NCBI GenBank assembly: GCA_025716815.1
Contig: JAIXMN010000018.1
Location: forward strand, 558,001-622,000
Length of the DNA stretch: 64,000 bases
Origin: Dichotomocladium elegans
Taxonomy: Eukaryota; Mucoromycota; Mucoromycetes; Mucorales; Lichtheimiaceae
Direction of reading: 5' to 3'
Shown here: positions 12,101-24,629 of the stretch, piece after piece
Layout of the letters: each line of letters opens with the position of its first letter
Numbering within the stretch: the stretch's first letter is position 1
Program-made: the position numbers and the translations under genes
Notes under the pieces: generated by a model
Seen by the model: the letters and a program-made list of their open reading frames with translations, nothing else
What the model was told of the DNA's origin: nothing
Database searches by the model: none

Positions 12101-13317
12101 TGCTGATATGACTTCAATGTATTAAACTCATGTGTCTCGGGGAACAATGGGATTTCGTAATTCTATATTACCCCAGGAGATTTAACCATAGGGACAGTAC
12201 GAGACATTAACTTATGCGAATAGATCAATCAACCATGTAAGGGTGATTAACGGGATGTACCATATGATTAGCACATGATATCCTCCTTCGTGTACCATAA
12301 ATCACCTACGTACAAGCACTCAAGCTGTGAAGGTTCGATGATTTGATTTTCTGAAGGTCAGACGATATTCTACCGTTGACTGGATGAAAGGTTGATTGGT
12401 TTAAAATAGCTAGAATTGAACCTCACCGAGCGCTAAATCCCAGTATTATTGTGCAGATATAGCGTAAGCGTGCTCTCGAACAAAGTTTGTTCACGTTGAC
12501 ATCCGTTGCAAAACATGGGATCGATGTTCATTGAGACAGTGCAGGTATAAAATGACCCCTAAACTGTGAGGTCTTAATTTTTTTCCCGAACTCATATATT
12601 AAGAACATGATATTCTCTTCCTCTGTACGAGCAAAGTCCTGGTTCTGTATATATAAAGTTTTCCACATTGAGCTTCAAGAGCAGTACGCAGTGTAGCACT
12701 TATTTAGCATAAAGAAAAAGGCATTTGGGCACATACGATGGAATGGATATCGCAAAATATATTTCTCTACAAATCTATCATAGAAGGTAGCTCACTTGGT
12801 TCTGGATCGATATTTTAGACTACGATAGTATAAGTGCGCTCATAATATTCAGGGCTCAAGTTCGTAAATAGACGTCCCTTGGCACTTGGCTTTGGCATTA
12901 TAGTAACATTACATGGGAACAGCCTATCAGCGCAACCCGTTGCGCAAGCAAAAGCGAGTGGTCAGATAGAGATTACTGTGCTCGCCGCCCTCGAGAAGGA
13001 CTCTCACAGAAATTGCGGGAATGAGTCTATGTCAACTATCTTGAAGCACGGACTATCGACGGCCATTCGCGCACCCGACTCTGTCAATAAAGGTCGTGGA
13101 TGGCGGTACCATCTTCAAACCACTGTAGAAAGGATCTTATTCTCACACGCAGGGTAAATACGTATTGACCGGTCTTAAATTCAAACGCTGCATAAAACCA
13201 TATGAAATTGTGGTATTTTTGACAGTTGAAATGATTTCGTTACTCAATATAAAACATCTTCTTTACACTTTAAATACACCAATTCGGGTTGCATCAGGCC
13301 TGCGGCAGTTTATACCA

Positions 13318-13465
13318 GCTGAGCGCGGGGACAAGGAAGACGACAGCAAAACAAAAAAAAATGAAAGCATCGAGGGCGGAAGCAACGCCAAGTGAGAGCA
13401 GGGACAAGGCAAGCGACATCGAAATAAGGGAACGTCTTGGGTGAAAGCAACGCCGAAGCGACGAC
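13318..13465. repeat. Imperfect tandem duplication, about 70-nt unit
   Basis: On the minus strand two adjacent units both start with GCGTTGCTT and both end in a TGTCCCYGCKCTCA-type block preceded by CTTGCC/CTTCC. They are GC/CT-rich in an otherwise AT-rich desert. Together they form an open frame of repetitive Ser/Leu/Val-rich composition that I do not regard as a gene. Confidence 0.55.
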
Positions 13466-13989
13466 GCAAGACGCCAAAAAAATTGAGGGGAAGTCCCTGT
13501 CCGAGGGCAACCGAATTGTGGCCCTACCGGATGGTGCAATTCCGTTCGGACCTCTCTTCCATGGCTCATCAAGTAGGGATACGATTGGTTCAATCTACAA
13601 AAGACAGTAGCTGTTAGATTCGAATAAAACGGAAGTCGATCTAAAGATTCATACCGAATAACCCATGGAACAGAGGCCAATGAATGATTTGATAAAGAGG
13701 AAATAACTCACTTCAGAATCTCTATTATTTATGAGAAATTAGTCATCCATGTGATTGACAATGCTACAATGTTTCTTGTTTATCAGACCACAGTTTTGTT
13801 CTAGACAAGTTTAAACGGGAGATATCCAAAGAAATCTAAGATATGCTATCTTCTCATACTCAGTCTTTTCCCTCCTTTTGTTAACGTATTCATATCCATA
13901 TCCATACCGCTGGTGGTCTCCGTAGAATTATCGCAAGTCGGGTCATAAGTTCCCCCAATTACGACAGTTAAATAGACACGTGTAAGAAT

Positions 13990-14400
13990 GAGAGCTGGAT
14001 CCTTCGAAACAGCTCAACTTTAAGCTATTTGATGTTTCACCGATTTAGGTCATCCGGGTCCACTTTCCAAGAATCTATTACGCTTTACTTATCTCACAAC
14101 CGGTCAAACCTGTTCAATAAGATTGAGTTCAGGCCAATAGGATGGAAGATAGACGCATCGATATTCTCGAGAGTGATGTATTTATTAGAGATGAAAGCTT
14201 TTTGTGTGCCACCTTTTGATGTGCGTGTGACATTTGCTTTGTCATCACGCGTAAAGATTTCTTGAGCAAACACGACTTCTATTATTGTGGTCTTGCCACT
14301 TCAATTTTGGAAAACGGTGTATACCGTGCTTGACCAACGTGTCTGAACCAGATACGATGAATTGGCCTGTGAAAAAAGAACATTCTGGCGCAGAGAGCGT
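13990..14400 (-). mobile_element. Degenerate Tc1-type transposase fragment
   Basis: Read on the minus strand, 14360-14290 gives a peptide like RWSSTVYTVFQN then KTTIIEVVF, matching the WSKKGTPAVVTVPK...TTIVGAIS block of the better copy at 20465-21890. Bases 14170-14070 give ASIFHPIGLNSILLN, a mutated form of the LPPYSPELNPIEQ catalytic block, followed by KRNRFLES. Stops and frameshifts interrupt it throughout. The sequence near 14230 carries the shared motif listed in the findings. Confidence 0.7.
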
Positions 14401-16683
14401 ACCCATCATCGAACATAGTATGTGGGTCAGACCTGCCGATCAACCAGGGGTTGGGGTGGGGTAAAAAGGGGAGGGCGCCCATGTTTTCTATAGAGGGGCT
14501 ATTTGCATAAAAATCCTCGAGAACGTGTGGCGATTTTGACGGGATAATCAAGGATGTGTTCGCAGTAGATACTGTTCAACATATGGGCGTGTCGGACCGC
14601 CAGCCACTCCTCCGCAAATGCAATTTCAGGCTCATCGTGCGTAGTTGAGCTGTTCCATCAATCGAGGGCACTTAGCCCGCGTTTGCAAGCCTGATCCTAC
14701 TGCGGATATATATACATATCGGAATCTCTGATAGATATCGCGTTCTGCGCCGGAATCCTCAAAGAGACAAAGGAGAAGGTATGTCCTCTCCCTCCTAGGG
14801 TCGCCGGTGACGCACCTACAAGATGATCTCTAGTGTTCCTATGAATATCAGCCTGCGCTCCCCGTTGGTCTCTCCTTTGAGCCCTTTGTATGTCCGAAAA
14901 CCTACCCATTAGGGCTTGGCAGTCACCGATATAGCAACAAGTTAGCCACATTACTTCGTCAAAGCATGGATAGTCACACAGCAAAAGAGAATTGCAGGAG
15001 TTATGTTCGCGCTTCCGCTCCTAAAGGATGAGGAACTTGGGCAAAGCTGTACACACCCGTGTTATCCGATGGAAAGCAGGTATTAAATCTGCCCTTGGTT
15101 GATGATAGGGAAGGGGTTTATCCCAGCGAATAACACACATGGACATTTTGAATGCCCACTATGAGGCCAGGGAAGACACAAGGTTAGGATAACCTAGATC
15201 CACACCTCCTTCTCCCAGAGTCATCAGATTGCTCTATTATGTCTTACCGCCCCCCCTATCGGAAGGCTACAGTGATGCCTCTTTTAGTACAACGCCTTCC
15301 CATCAGGTCTTATAACAAAAGTCTCACTTTTCAATGTGTGATATTCCGCTGTAGAGGAGGATCACAGTATGTGGGCTGAAGTATGAAATGGAGAAAGGTA
15401 AAGGGGGCGAGTGTTTCTAACCAAGCTATACAGAAAACTAGCTTGTACAATGTTGTATTTTTGGTACTCTGAACGAATGCCGACACCGCTGTGCTCTTTG
15501 TAATCCGAGTACGTAGTTCTCAACTGCGGTTGTAATCCGCAATAATTTTGCAGACTCGCTCAAGACGAAAGAACTAATGTGCTCGCCACTGAAGCCATGA
15601 AAGGTTACGTATATATACCCCTAAATTCTTGACAGAAAATTGTAAATGCCATCCCGTAGCACTGGTTGCAAAATTCAGGGTTTACCTATATATTTTCTGG
15701 CGCATGATTATACTGTACTTCCTTTTTGGAAAGAGCTTTCTGCTTTTTTACACAAACATGCATGGGTGGCGGTCTCCATGGAGCCCTAACGCTGTGTTGA
15801 AGAGAGGGCTTGTCGCTTTGGAGAATAAAGAAAGTATCCTCAATGGTTGGCGGGCTTAAAGCACAGAGCTCAACACGCAGAAGACGGACAAAGTTCCTAG
15901 AGATCTCCAGCGATAGCAATGACATGACCAGTCCATTAAGAAATAGCGGGCTCATATCGAGAATATTATGCTATGTGAAAGTCTCTAGAAAAGCAAGAAG
16001 AGGAACGGGGGAAAAGGCCAGAAAATGTGGTGATCGTGTAGCATGTAATGAAGAGAGGTGAAGTGAAACGAAAAAGCCTCCTTCGGAATGCTTATTTAAG
16101 CTCAAGGAGTGTATGGGCTTTGGACTTGATCTTAAGACTTTCGAAATAGTCGCTGTTATTGTGGGGACGTGAAAGGCATGGGTTTCGCATTTTCTTTCAT
16201 GAGCTTTATTAGAGTCGCAAAAATGTAGTTGATCTCTCGATACCGTTATCTTCAGCAATGCCAGTTTATGATCCAATGTAGCAGCCAGAACATTATAACG
16301 AAGTATCGTTATAGCGAAAGGATGGTACCTCATCATTATGATTTGATCCAATCAAAATTATTCAGAGAACAAAAAATCATGTAGACGAGGGTAACAGTAA
16401 GCATTGGGTGAGATAGCGGGAGTACCACGAATTTTTGATTGCGGAAAACGGTGTATGCATAACATTACATTATATGCTATAAGATGGCCATCAAATGTTA
16501 TCATCACAAGAGGCTCATGCAGAAGGCGTCTAATCTTGATGCATCAGCCAGCATATATCGGCTACCTCAAAGACATCTCTTTTTGATAAGCACGTTTTAT
16601 GAAAATAACCACAACCTTGAACCTTGAGGCTTTCTGATTCAGCGCTTCAGAAACTCCGTTTTTTTTTCCTCTGGAAAAATATT

Positions 16684-17655
16684 ATGCAGCAACAGAAAGA
16701 ACACGATTCAACATCCAGCGTTGGTCTATTGCACACACAATTCTTCGAGCCATTCACACTTACCATGCCGGTATCTCATCGTCCTCCTACGGCTCTATTG
16801 GCTTCAGCGCCCAGCCCAGACGCAATTTCGCTTGGCGCTAACACCCCTACGACCGCGAAAACCAGTTCAATGAGTACAAAGCGACACACATGCACAGAGC
16901 CCGGTTGCGGTCGACGTTTCAATCAGCTGGAACGCCTCAAGGCACACATGAGGTAATTTCGTCTTCTTATGTCCGTGTTTCTCTTGTCTAATCCCGCTTT
17001 TTCTTCTGCACCTTGATAGCTCGCACAGTGATACCACCCTTGGTGCACCTAAAACGCGTACCTATGTAAGTCATGCACACACTCATATAATATATATATA
17101 TATACGTATAAATATAGCTAAAGGGAGTCGCAACCTGGCGTTATTTAAAGCTATGTCAATACCCCAACTGTGGCAAATCATTTACACAACAAGGCAATCT
17201 CAAGGTAGGATATTGGCGCGCGAAAGAAAAGATAGGATTTGACATATATGCGATCGATGTTGCTGTATGCTGCAAGGTACATTTCCGAAAGCATACCGGC
17301 GAGAAACCCTACCAGGTAGAGTAGTTTAGATCAATCTTTTTTCTTCATAATCAAATCTGTATGTGTGCGCGTACGTACATTTTCACATCGCAAAGTGCTC
17401 CTTTGAAGGGTGCCAAAAGGCATTCTCACAGCTAGGGAATCTCAAGACACACGAGAAGATCCATTGGGCTGTTAAGCCATATATTTGTCCTCATCCAGGA
17501 TGCGTCAAAGCATTCACCCAGCGAGGGAACCTCAAGGTACGGGCATGAAAACATTGGGGCGCATAGATGCACGCACGCACGCACATATACAATTAGCATA
17601 TTGAAAACAGCATTTTTAGATCCATCAAATTAAAATGCATGACAGTGAAGGTTAA
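16684..17655 (+). CDS. C2H2 zinc-finger protein, TFIIIA-like finger spacing
   Basis: Six exons (16684-16952, 17020-17065, 17151-17204, 17277-17315, 17396-17536, 17620-17655) give 194 residues. The first about 60 residues are Ser/Pro/Thr/Ala-rich and disordered. Then follow four C2H2 fingers: [59 protein letters not shown] and [19 protein letters not shown], each of the CxxxxC type, with a canonical HTGEKPY linker between fingers 2 and 3. This architecture suggests a DNA-binding transcription factor in the nucleus; the target is unknown. Several introns fall close to finger boundaries. An ATG at 16765 in the same frame could be an alternative start. Confidence 0.88.
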
Positions 17656-17807
17656 AGGAAATGCACATTCGCCGTCTCTCTCCTTTCCGATACACCTTGC
17701 GCACAGAATAAAACAAATAAATGGACATCTGCTATCTTTGCTTCTCTTTGAATACTGGATGACTTGCTTTTGTACATGGCGTATACCTCAGTGTTGAGAG
17801 AAAACAT

Positions 17808-18785
17808 TTATTGACCTTCCTCCATTGGGTCTGCACCAACATTCTGTTCCTTCAACAGTGCGTCGATCTCTGCTGGTTTGTAAAGATCATACTTGACTTT
17901 ACCATCCACCATGCGGATCGTTGCGAATTCCACTACGAACAGGAGGGGTCATTTATATACGCACAGAAGCTTCTTCACCCATCTTCTCACTTACGCTTTT
18001 CACTGTTAAGAGTTGTACTATCCATAGTTTTGCTCAGGACCTTGACAGCCAGGGCCTTTGCTTCTTCCACTGTCATGTCGTCCTTATAATCTTGCTTCAG
18101 GATGCTTTGTGCTGTTGCATTGTTGGCGCCAATGCACGTCGCCTTCCAGCCGCCATAGTTACCCGAAGGATCGGAGTGATAGAGCTGAAAGCCGTGCTGA
18201 TCGTCGTAGCCTGCAAAGATAAAAGACACACCGAAAGGTCGAAGACCGCCATACTGAGTGTAGCCCTGCTTCAAATCACACACGCGCTGGACAAGCTGCT
18301 CCACAGGGATCTCCTCGTTGTATGTGAACAGGTATTTCTGAGCATTCGACCGGGTCCAGTTGATCAGAATATTTGCATCGGCTGTCATGCCGGCCACACC
18401 ACATATCATGCGACTGAAAAAAGGCAAGGTGAGATGCTAGTTAGCTATAAGTGCCGGAATGGAGGAGGAGGAGGAGGGAGAAAACCACTTCGACATGTTG
18501 TGTATCCGTAAACGTACTCGCTCAATTTATAGATCTTTTCAGCAGAAGACGATTGCTCAAGTAACTTCGAGGTTACCTTCTTTTCGGCTGCAATAACAAT
18601 ACCGTCTTTAGCAAGAACACCGAGCGCAATGCCAGCCAATGAGATGGCTTCCATGGCATACTCGACTTGGTATAAGCGCCCTGGAACGCGTTGTCAGTAG
18701 GCTGAAATTCTTAATGCTGAGCGAAACGTCACGATCTACCTTCGGGCGAAAAGATGGTTGTCCTTGAATCGTAGCGTCTAGCCAT
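17808..18785 (-). CDS. PRE9: 20S proteasome subunit alpha type 4 (alpha 3 in yeast numbering)
   Basis: Exons 18785-18740, 18680-18518, 18413-17995 and 17932-17808 give 250 residues, the normal size. The N-terminus [20 protein letters not shown] and the following VEYAMEAI are the proteasome alpha signature, where the N-terminal segment helps gate the 20S channel. Other diagnostic parts are [62 protein letters not shown] and [11 protein letters not shown]. This closely follows PSMA4/Pre9. Alpha subunits lack the catalytic threonine, so the role is structural. The tail is acidic and Met/Glu-rich (MEEGQ). It lies 230 nt downstream of the Arg/Ser-rich gene on the same strand. Confidence 0.96.
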
Positions 18786-19016
18786 GGTGTAACTTTTCTC
18801 TTATTATTTTTCCTTTTCAAAGAGAAAAAAAAAGGGCGAGGGAGGAGGGAAAAAGTTTGTGTTGGAGAGAGAAAGGCAGGAGTAAAGCGTACGTAGCCTC
18901 GACGCGGCGCGATTACTCGCTTGCGTACGTCTCCCAACGTGACGTAATCTCCGACGCAGGGCCATGAAAGCACCTGGGAGACACCCATCTTTCTTTGATT
19001 TATTAAAAGTAGCATT

Positions 19017-19908
19017 TTAGTAGGCAGAGTTAAGAAAGTTGAGTAGCTCTGAGCGGTTCTGGTCCCTTTTTTTGTCATCAGCCGACTTGTGAACCTTTAA
19101 CTTGAGCTGTCCGATAAGGTTAATTGCTTTGTTCTTGGTGAATGAAATAAAACAGGTACCTTTTTTCCAGTGATGGCACTCCGCCGCCTTTCATCCTCGC
19201 TGTCGTCACTGGTGTCGTGCTTTTTACGGTGCTTTTTCTGCTTTTCCGGTTTAAGCGTTTGACAGCCCTCCTGAGAATCCCATTCTCTTGCTTTTCCAAC
19301 CAGCAACCCAACCCTCCCCTCCCCTCCCCTCCCAGGCCAGACTCACGCTGCTCTTGCGCTTTTTGCTACTATCGCTACTGCTACGCTTGGTGCGGTTCTT
19401 CTTTTCCTTTCTCCTCTTTCTTTTCTTCTCGCCTACACACAATAACAATGCTCTAGGATGCTGCATCGAGATCTTTAACATCATTCCGTAACCCACCTTC
19501 TGAATTGGAGGAAGAGGAAGAGGAATCACTGTCCTCATCAGACGACGAGGATGGGCTTACAGATCGCCGTCGCTTCCGTCGAGTCGAGGACGGGCGAGGG
19601 GGCGATCTTCGATCTGTCAGAGTGTCACCAGTTTATCCCATGATGGTTGACCAATAGTGCATTAAACGACGTATAAGGAGAGTATGCCAAAAAAACCAAA
19701 TATGATTTGTGATTTGCTGCTACTTGCTCGGCTTACCTTTTGATCGGCTGTCGCGTAATTCTCGTTTGTACCGCTCGCGACTATGATGGCGATGATGAGA
19801 AGATCGTGATCGATGAGGTGATCGGCTACGGCTACGGTCTCGACTGCGACATCTTCGCCCCTCGGTTGAGGAATAATCTGTAGAGAAGCAATATCTATTA
19901 GACTCCAT
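19017..19908 (-). CDS. Arg/Ser-rich (SR-like) nuclear protein, unknown subfamily
   Basis: Exons 19908-19737, 19613-19497, 19432-19347, 19270-19160 and 19106-19017 give 191 residues. The N-terminal half is rich in RS dipeptides (SRDRSRSRSPHRSRSS) and the middle alternates basic KKRKRRKEKK and phospho-acceptor SSSSDEDSDSSSSS tracts, typical of splicing-speckle proteins. There is no RRM or zinc finger. The ordered part is the short C-terminus, HKSADDKKRDQNRSELL then NFLNSAY, which looks like a conserved tail motif. A role in pre-mRNA splicing is inferred from composition only. Start chosen at MESNRYC because that frame reads directly into the RS region; an upstream ATG in a GGCGAAAC context does not splice in phase. 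Confidence 0.75.
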
Positions 19909-20009
19909 GTTCGGTTTAATGCGAATCTTCACCTGCCCTTTGTTTCGCCCATGAGGGTGGGAAATAGATAAAATTTACCCAAAGCCAAAAAGTCGCGCAC
20001 CCTCCCCAA

Positions 20010-20260
20010 TTCAGAAGTCGCAGGATAACCCAAAAACAGCAAGTCGCAAAGATGACAAATCAAAATGTCGCACAAATAGGTCGGCAGACTCACCTCCATA
20101 CACATTCAACATTTGGACGTGCGCTGTCGATTTTTTCACGATGGACTCGGATCATGTGGTTGACAAGCATGGCAGTCCTCTGCCTATGGACTATGCCGTT
20201 GATGAGGAAACGTATTCGCTCCGATCGATTGCTCTCACATGCATTAGTACCCGCCTAGTC
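20010..20260 (+). mobile_element. 5'-end fragment of the same Tc1-type element (copy A)
   Basis: Contains AGTCGCAGGAT near 20016, also found at 20466, and the peptide HVVDKHGSPLPMDYAVDEE (20153-20209). A homologous peptide HVVDERGCPEPMDYAIDEE occurs about 490 nt downstream. Copy A stops shortly after this point, so it is a truncated second copy lying in direct orientation in front of the longer one. Confidence 0.7.
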
Positions 20261-20464
20261 TATTTGTAGTGGTAATTCCAAGATTGTTGCTGCGCACATC
20301 CCCAAGCGAAAAGAGTACAGCCATTCAGATGAAAACTATCTGTTTTTATGCGCACAATTATATAGCGTAATTGACTAACAAAAGGTTATGTGGTGATTTG
20401 TGAAGATATGAGGGTATCAACCACAAACGAAATAACTCCTTATTATACACTATTTTTCTAAATC

Positions 20465-21890
20465 GAAGTCGCAGGATCGCAAAAGTACAAATCGCATTTT
20501 TGCCCAGAAATCTTTACGCATGATGACAAAGCAAATGTCACATACATACACGGGAAGATGTCGCGTAAAAAAAGCTTTCTCTTTTATACATTTTTCCATT
20601 CTGAAATGAGCAACCTATTTCTCTACGAATATGGCCAATGTCATGTCGTTGATGAGCGTGGCTGTCCTGAACCTATGGACTATGCCATTGATGAGGAAAT
20701 GCTCATTTCAATCCGTTTGTTCTCACACTGAATATCTGGGTAGCATATCGTGCAAAGATAACCCTGAGCTTACTCCCACACACATTCCCCAGCGAAAGGA
20801 TACAGACATTCGGATGAAAGAGGCGGGGATCAAGCGCAGTTACACAGCATACACTGACGGAGACAAGGTCAGATTTTTCAAACTGATGTTTGAGAAGACC
20901 TTGAGTGCATCAGCTGCTAGAACTTCATATTCGTTCAGCCCAGCGATGGGCATTACAGTACGAGAAGGTCCCTGACAGCATCTTTAAGAAACCTAACGCG
21001 GGGGGATCGTTCGCGTATTCTCAATGAAGAGCATAAGCGCATTATGTTAGGATGAGTTGATGAAGACCCATCCATAGTCCTAGAGTAGCTGCTCCAGCGA
21101 TTTGAGGGTCTCAAAGCATCTAAAACGATGCTCCATCGATTTATGAAAACGTATGCAATTTGTCATTAAAAATGATTCGGTTTCAGCCTATAGACAGGAA
21201 TAGTGCTGCGAAGATCCAAGAGCGCCTTGACTGAGTACGCAGATGTTATAGGACCGACATCGACTTCAAAAAGCTGCGCTTTTCTTTGGTGAGTCTGGAT
21301 TTCATATTAACATGAAATGCAGCATGGCGTGGTCCAAGAAAGGGACCCCTGCAGTGGTTACAGTACCAAAGACAACCACAATCGTGGGAGCTATCTCAGC
21401 ATCAGACATCCTTCAATGTAGCTTGACACTCCCGCAGCCACCAATCAAGAAAGAAGAGAGCTGGTCAATCTGAAGTTGCGAGCAGAGGAACTGCAACTGT
21501 ACATCATCTCAGCTCCGTTTAAGGCTTCAATGAACGAGATGGACGAATTTGATAAGTATGAACATATGAAGGGCCATTATTTGGTAATGGATAATGCACC
21601 TATCCATACGGCTCAGGATATCTCTGAATACATCGAGTCTCGGCGATATCGATATGTTTATCTTCCACCATACTCGCCTGAACTCTATTCCATTGAGCAG
21701 TTTTGGTCAGTGGTCTAGAGCAAAGTTAAATGCAATAGGTTCTTGGAAAGCGAGACGTTGATAACACAGATCAGCGAGGCATCCAATAGCTTAAAACTGA
21801 GCGATTTCGAAGGTTTCGTTTCTCATTCTCATATGTGCTTAGTTAACTGCCGCTGTATCTATTGCAGCATCGTTTATCACAAAGAAATTT
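20465..21890 (+). mobile_element. Degenerate Tc1/mariner-type transposase, most complete copy (copy B)
   Basis: In order: N-terminal HVVDERGCPEPMDYAIDEE, a helix-turn-helix-like YTDGDKVRFFKLMFEKTLSA, then LFFGESGFHINMKCSMAWSK followed by GTPAVVTVPK, IVGAISASDILQCSLTLPQ, and the DDE core YLVMDNAPIHTAQDISEYIE with YVYLPPYSPELYSIEQFWS. This is the Tc1-like DDE superfamily. It is inactive as it stands: several frameshifts, an in-frame TAG after FWSVV, and glycine where the first catalytic Asp is expected (FFGESGF against the usual FVDESGF). The second Asp (VMDN) and the Glu (SIEQFW) are retained. Residue comparisons rest on general family knowledge. Confidence 0.85.
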
Positions 21891-21936
21891 CTTCTTCTTC
21901 TTCTTCTTCTTCTTCTTCTTCTTCTTCTTCTTCTCC
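21889..21936. repeat. TTC/TCT trinucleotide microsatellite
   Basis: About 16 repeats of TTC immediately after the transposase relic, encoding an artificial poly-Ser run on the + strand. Confidence 0.95.
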
Positions 21937-21995
21937 TTGATTTCCTATAAATAATGAACAGCCGAGGAATCTCCTTTCTACATCAACTTCATCCC

Positions 21996-22128
21996 GACCC
22001 TCTCTTCCATGGTCTTATCCGGTATGGTTGCTATAATACCAAACTATTTTATTGCAACTAACATCCACTGTCCTTTTTAGATTAACCAACCGTACCCGTG
22101 CTTGATGAGCATGGAAGAGAGGAGTTCC
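21996..22128. repeat. Short element with imperfect terminal inverted repeats (MITE-like)
   Basis: The left arm contains CCTCTCTTCCATG followed by GGTATGGTTG; the right arm, near 22083-22128, is the reverse complement with CGTACC and CATGGAAGAGAGG. The arms enclose roughly 40-60 nt of AT-rich DNA. A related arm occurs at 13552-13600. No coding capacity, so if mobile it would be non-autonomous. Confidence 0.5.
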
Positions 22129-22403
22129 TGAACACCCTTCCTGCCTCTTCTGGTGTGCTGGCTCTCTCCTCCTGGGTCCTTCGGGGCCCTTGTGTGTAAG
22201 TTAAAACGTATAAAGTAGTAGTGTTTTCTGTTGACTAACAGGGTTTAATACATGAATGCGAAATCTTTTTACCTACCGATACGACAAATTTATACAATTC
22301 TATGTGACATTTTTTTGTATTTTGCATGGCATTATTTTATCTTGTTTACGACATTTATTTTTGAAAATAAAGTACTAACGCAACAGCTTTGTCAATTCTA
22401 CAT

Positions 22404-23609
<1,206 letters not shown>

Positions 23610-23899
23610 TTGAAATTTGATATTTTTCAGACCTTTTATACACCGTTCAAGGGTGCGGTGCGACAAACAATGACGTTGTTGCAAAGCCTTTTCCTCGGCT
23701 AATAAACACCGAGTTTCCTTTTGCTTGCAGAATAACCGGAGCCTTCCCCATGCTGAGCACCATCATTGCTGAAGAATTTCTATTGCTTAATAATCAAGCA
23801 GGTCTCGAAAATTCCTTTTGCGTAGAGAAGGAGCCTCTCTCTGTCTCCTGATACTAATAAACTATTGATATAGTAACATCCTTAGATTTATCATCAAAA

Positions 23900-24560
23900 T
23901 GTTCGAGTTTAGACATCTGTTCACCGTAAGATTGGTAGGGTAAAAGCTGAGCTCTCGGGTAAAGGATCTTCCAGCCACAGTATCTGGTCAATTGTTTTTG
24001 GTCCATCCATTCAGTGCGAAGTCAAATAGAGCTCTACTACGAACAACAACGTTATCGTGAAGAAGATACCAATTTCCGAATTGTTTTATATTCACCCGGC
24101 TGGCAGAGAGTAGTTCCTGCTTAAAATTTTCGTGTCTGTCCAGGTTGTCTATGATTTACTACTTCCTGCAGGCTTACGCTTCTTGGATAGAACAACGAAT
24201 TGAGACGCCTCGAAGATATATTGACGACCCCAAAAGGAGAAATCGCACCGAAAATGGTCGTAATGACCGCCTTGCTTTTCCGGTATTGTGACATTCGCAA
24301 GTGTACCCTTGGTCAGCCAAGCATATAAAGCCTTCATGTTGATGTGGAACGCTGTTTCGTTTACAAACACGCGGTTGCTCAAGAAGTACATATTAGTCTT
24401 AAGCCAGCCTGTCACCCATGCGTTTCATGCTTGAAAATGAGTTTGCCTCAGATTTGATTTCCATTCTCCAGTCATAAAGTTGTACAAGGCAATTTCCTGG
24501 ATGCTAAGATTGGTGGACTTCCCATCAAACTTGCTGTGATCTCCTCCGGCATAATGAAGG
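23900..24560 (-). mobile_element. Degenerate DDE transposase of a second Tc1-like lineage
   Basis: Minus-strand reading gives RVFVNETAFHINMKALYAWL followed by TKGTLANVTIPEKQGGHY, matching the FVDESGFNxN...KGTPAxVTxP block of Tc1-like transposases but with Asn for the first catalytic Asp. Further along, in another frame, QFGNWYLLHDNVVVRSRALF matches the second block (usually xLxxDNAxxH). These peptides differ clearly from the 20-21 kb copy (HDN in place of MDN, NWYLL), so this looks like a separate family. Frameshifts and stops show it is dead. Confidence 0.7.
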
Positions 24561-24629
24561 CTTTTCGTCGATTAAAGCGACCAGGATGCCCCACGCGCAT
24601 ATCCTTTTAATTCTGACGTGGAGGATAAA

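Larger units (their letters stand above)
9192..16683. other. 7.5-kb gene-poor, AT-rich region
   Basis: No intact gene is supported. A transposon relic at 13990-14400 and a tandem repeat at 13318-13465 are listed separately. A 504-nt open frame on the minus strand (10489-10992, 167 codons) has no recognisable family, starts and ends in AT-rich DNA and lacks clear splice or promoter context. The remainder (9200-10480, 11000-13160, 14560-16600) shows only short frames broken by stops. No tRNA with a convincing T-loop was found by eye. Confidence 0.5.
19909..22403. other. Intergenic, filled mainly by transposon relics
   Basis: Upstream flank of the SR-like gene to about 20000, then the Tc1-type copies, a TTC microsatellite and a short inverted-repeat element, each listed separately. 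From 22200 to 22403 is the AT-rich 3' flank of the aldo-keto reductase. No other gene seen. Confidence 0.6.

Noticed and set aside
13294..13680. 128-codon hydrophobic minus-strand frame resembling a membrane protein
   Set aside because: Built from a tandem repeat and a transposon-like arm; no conserved motif.
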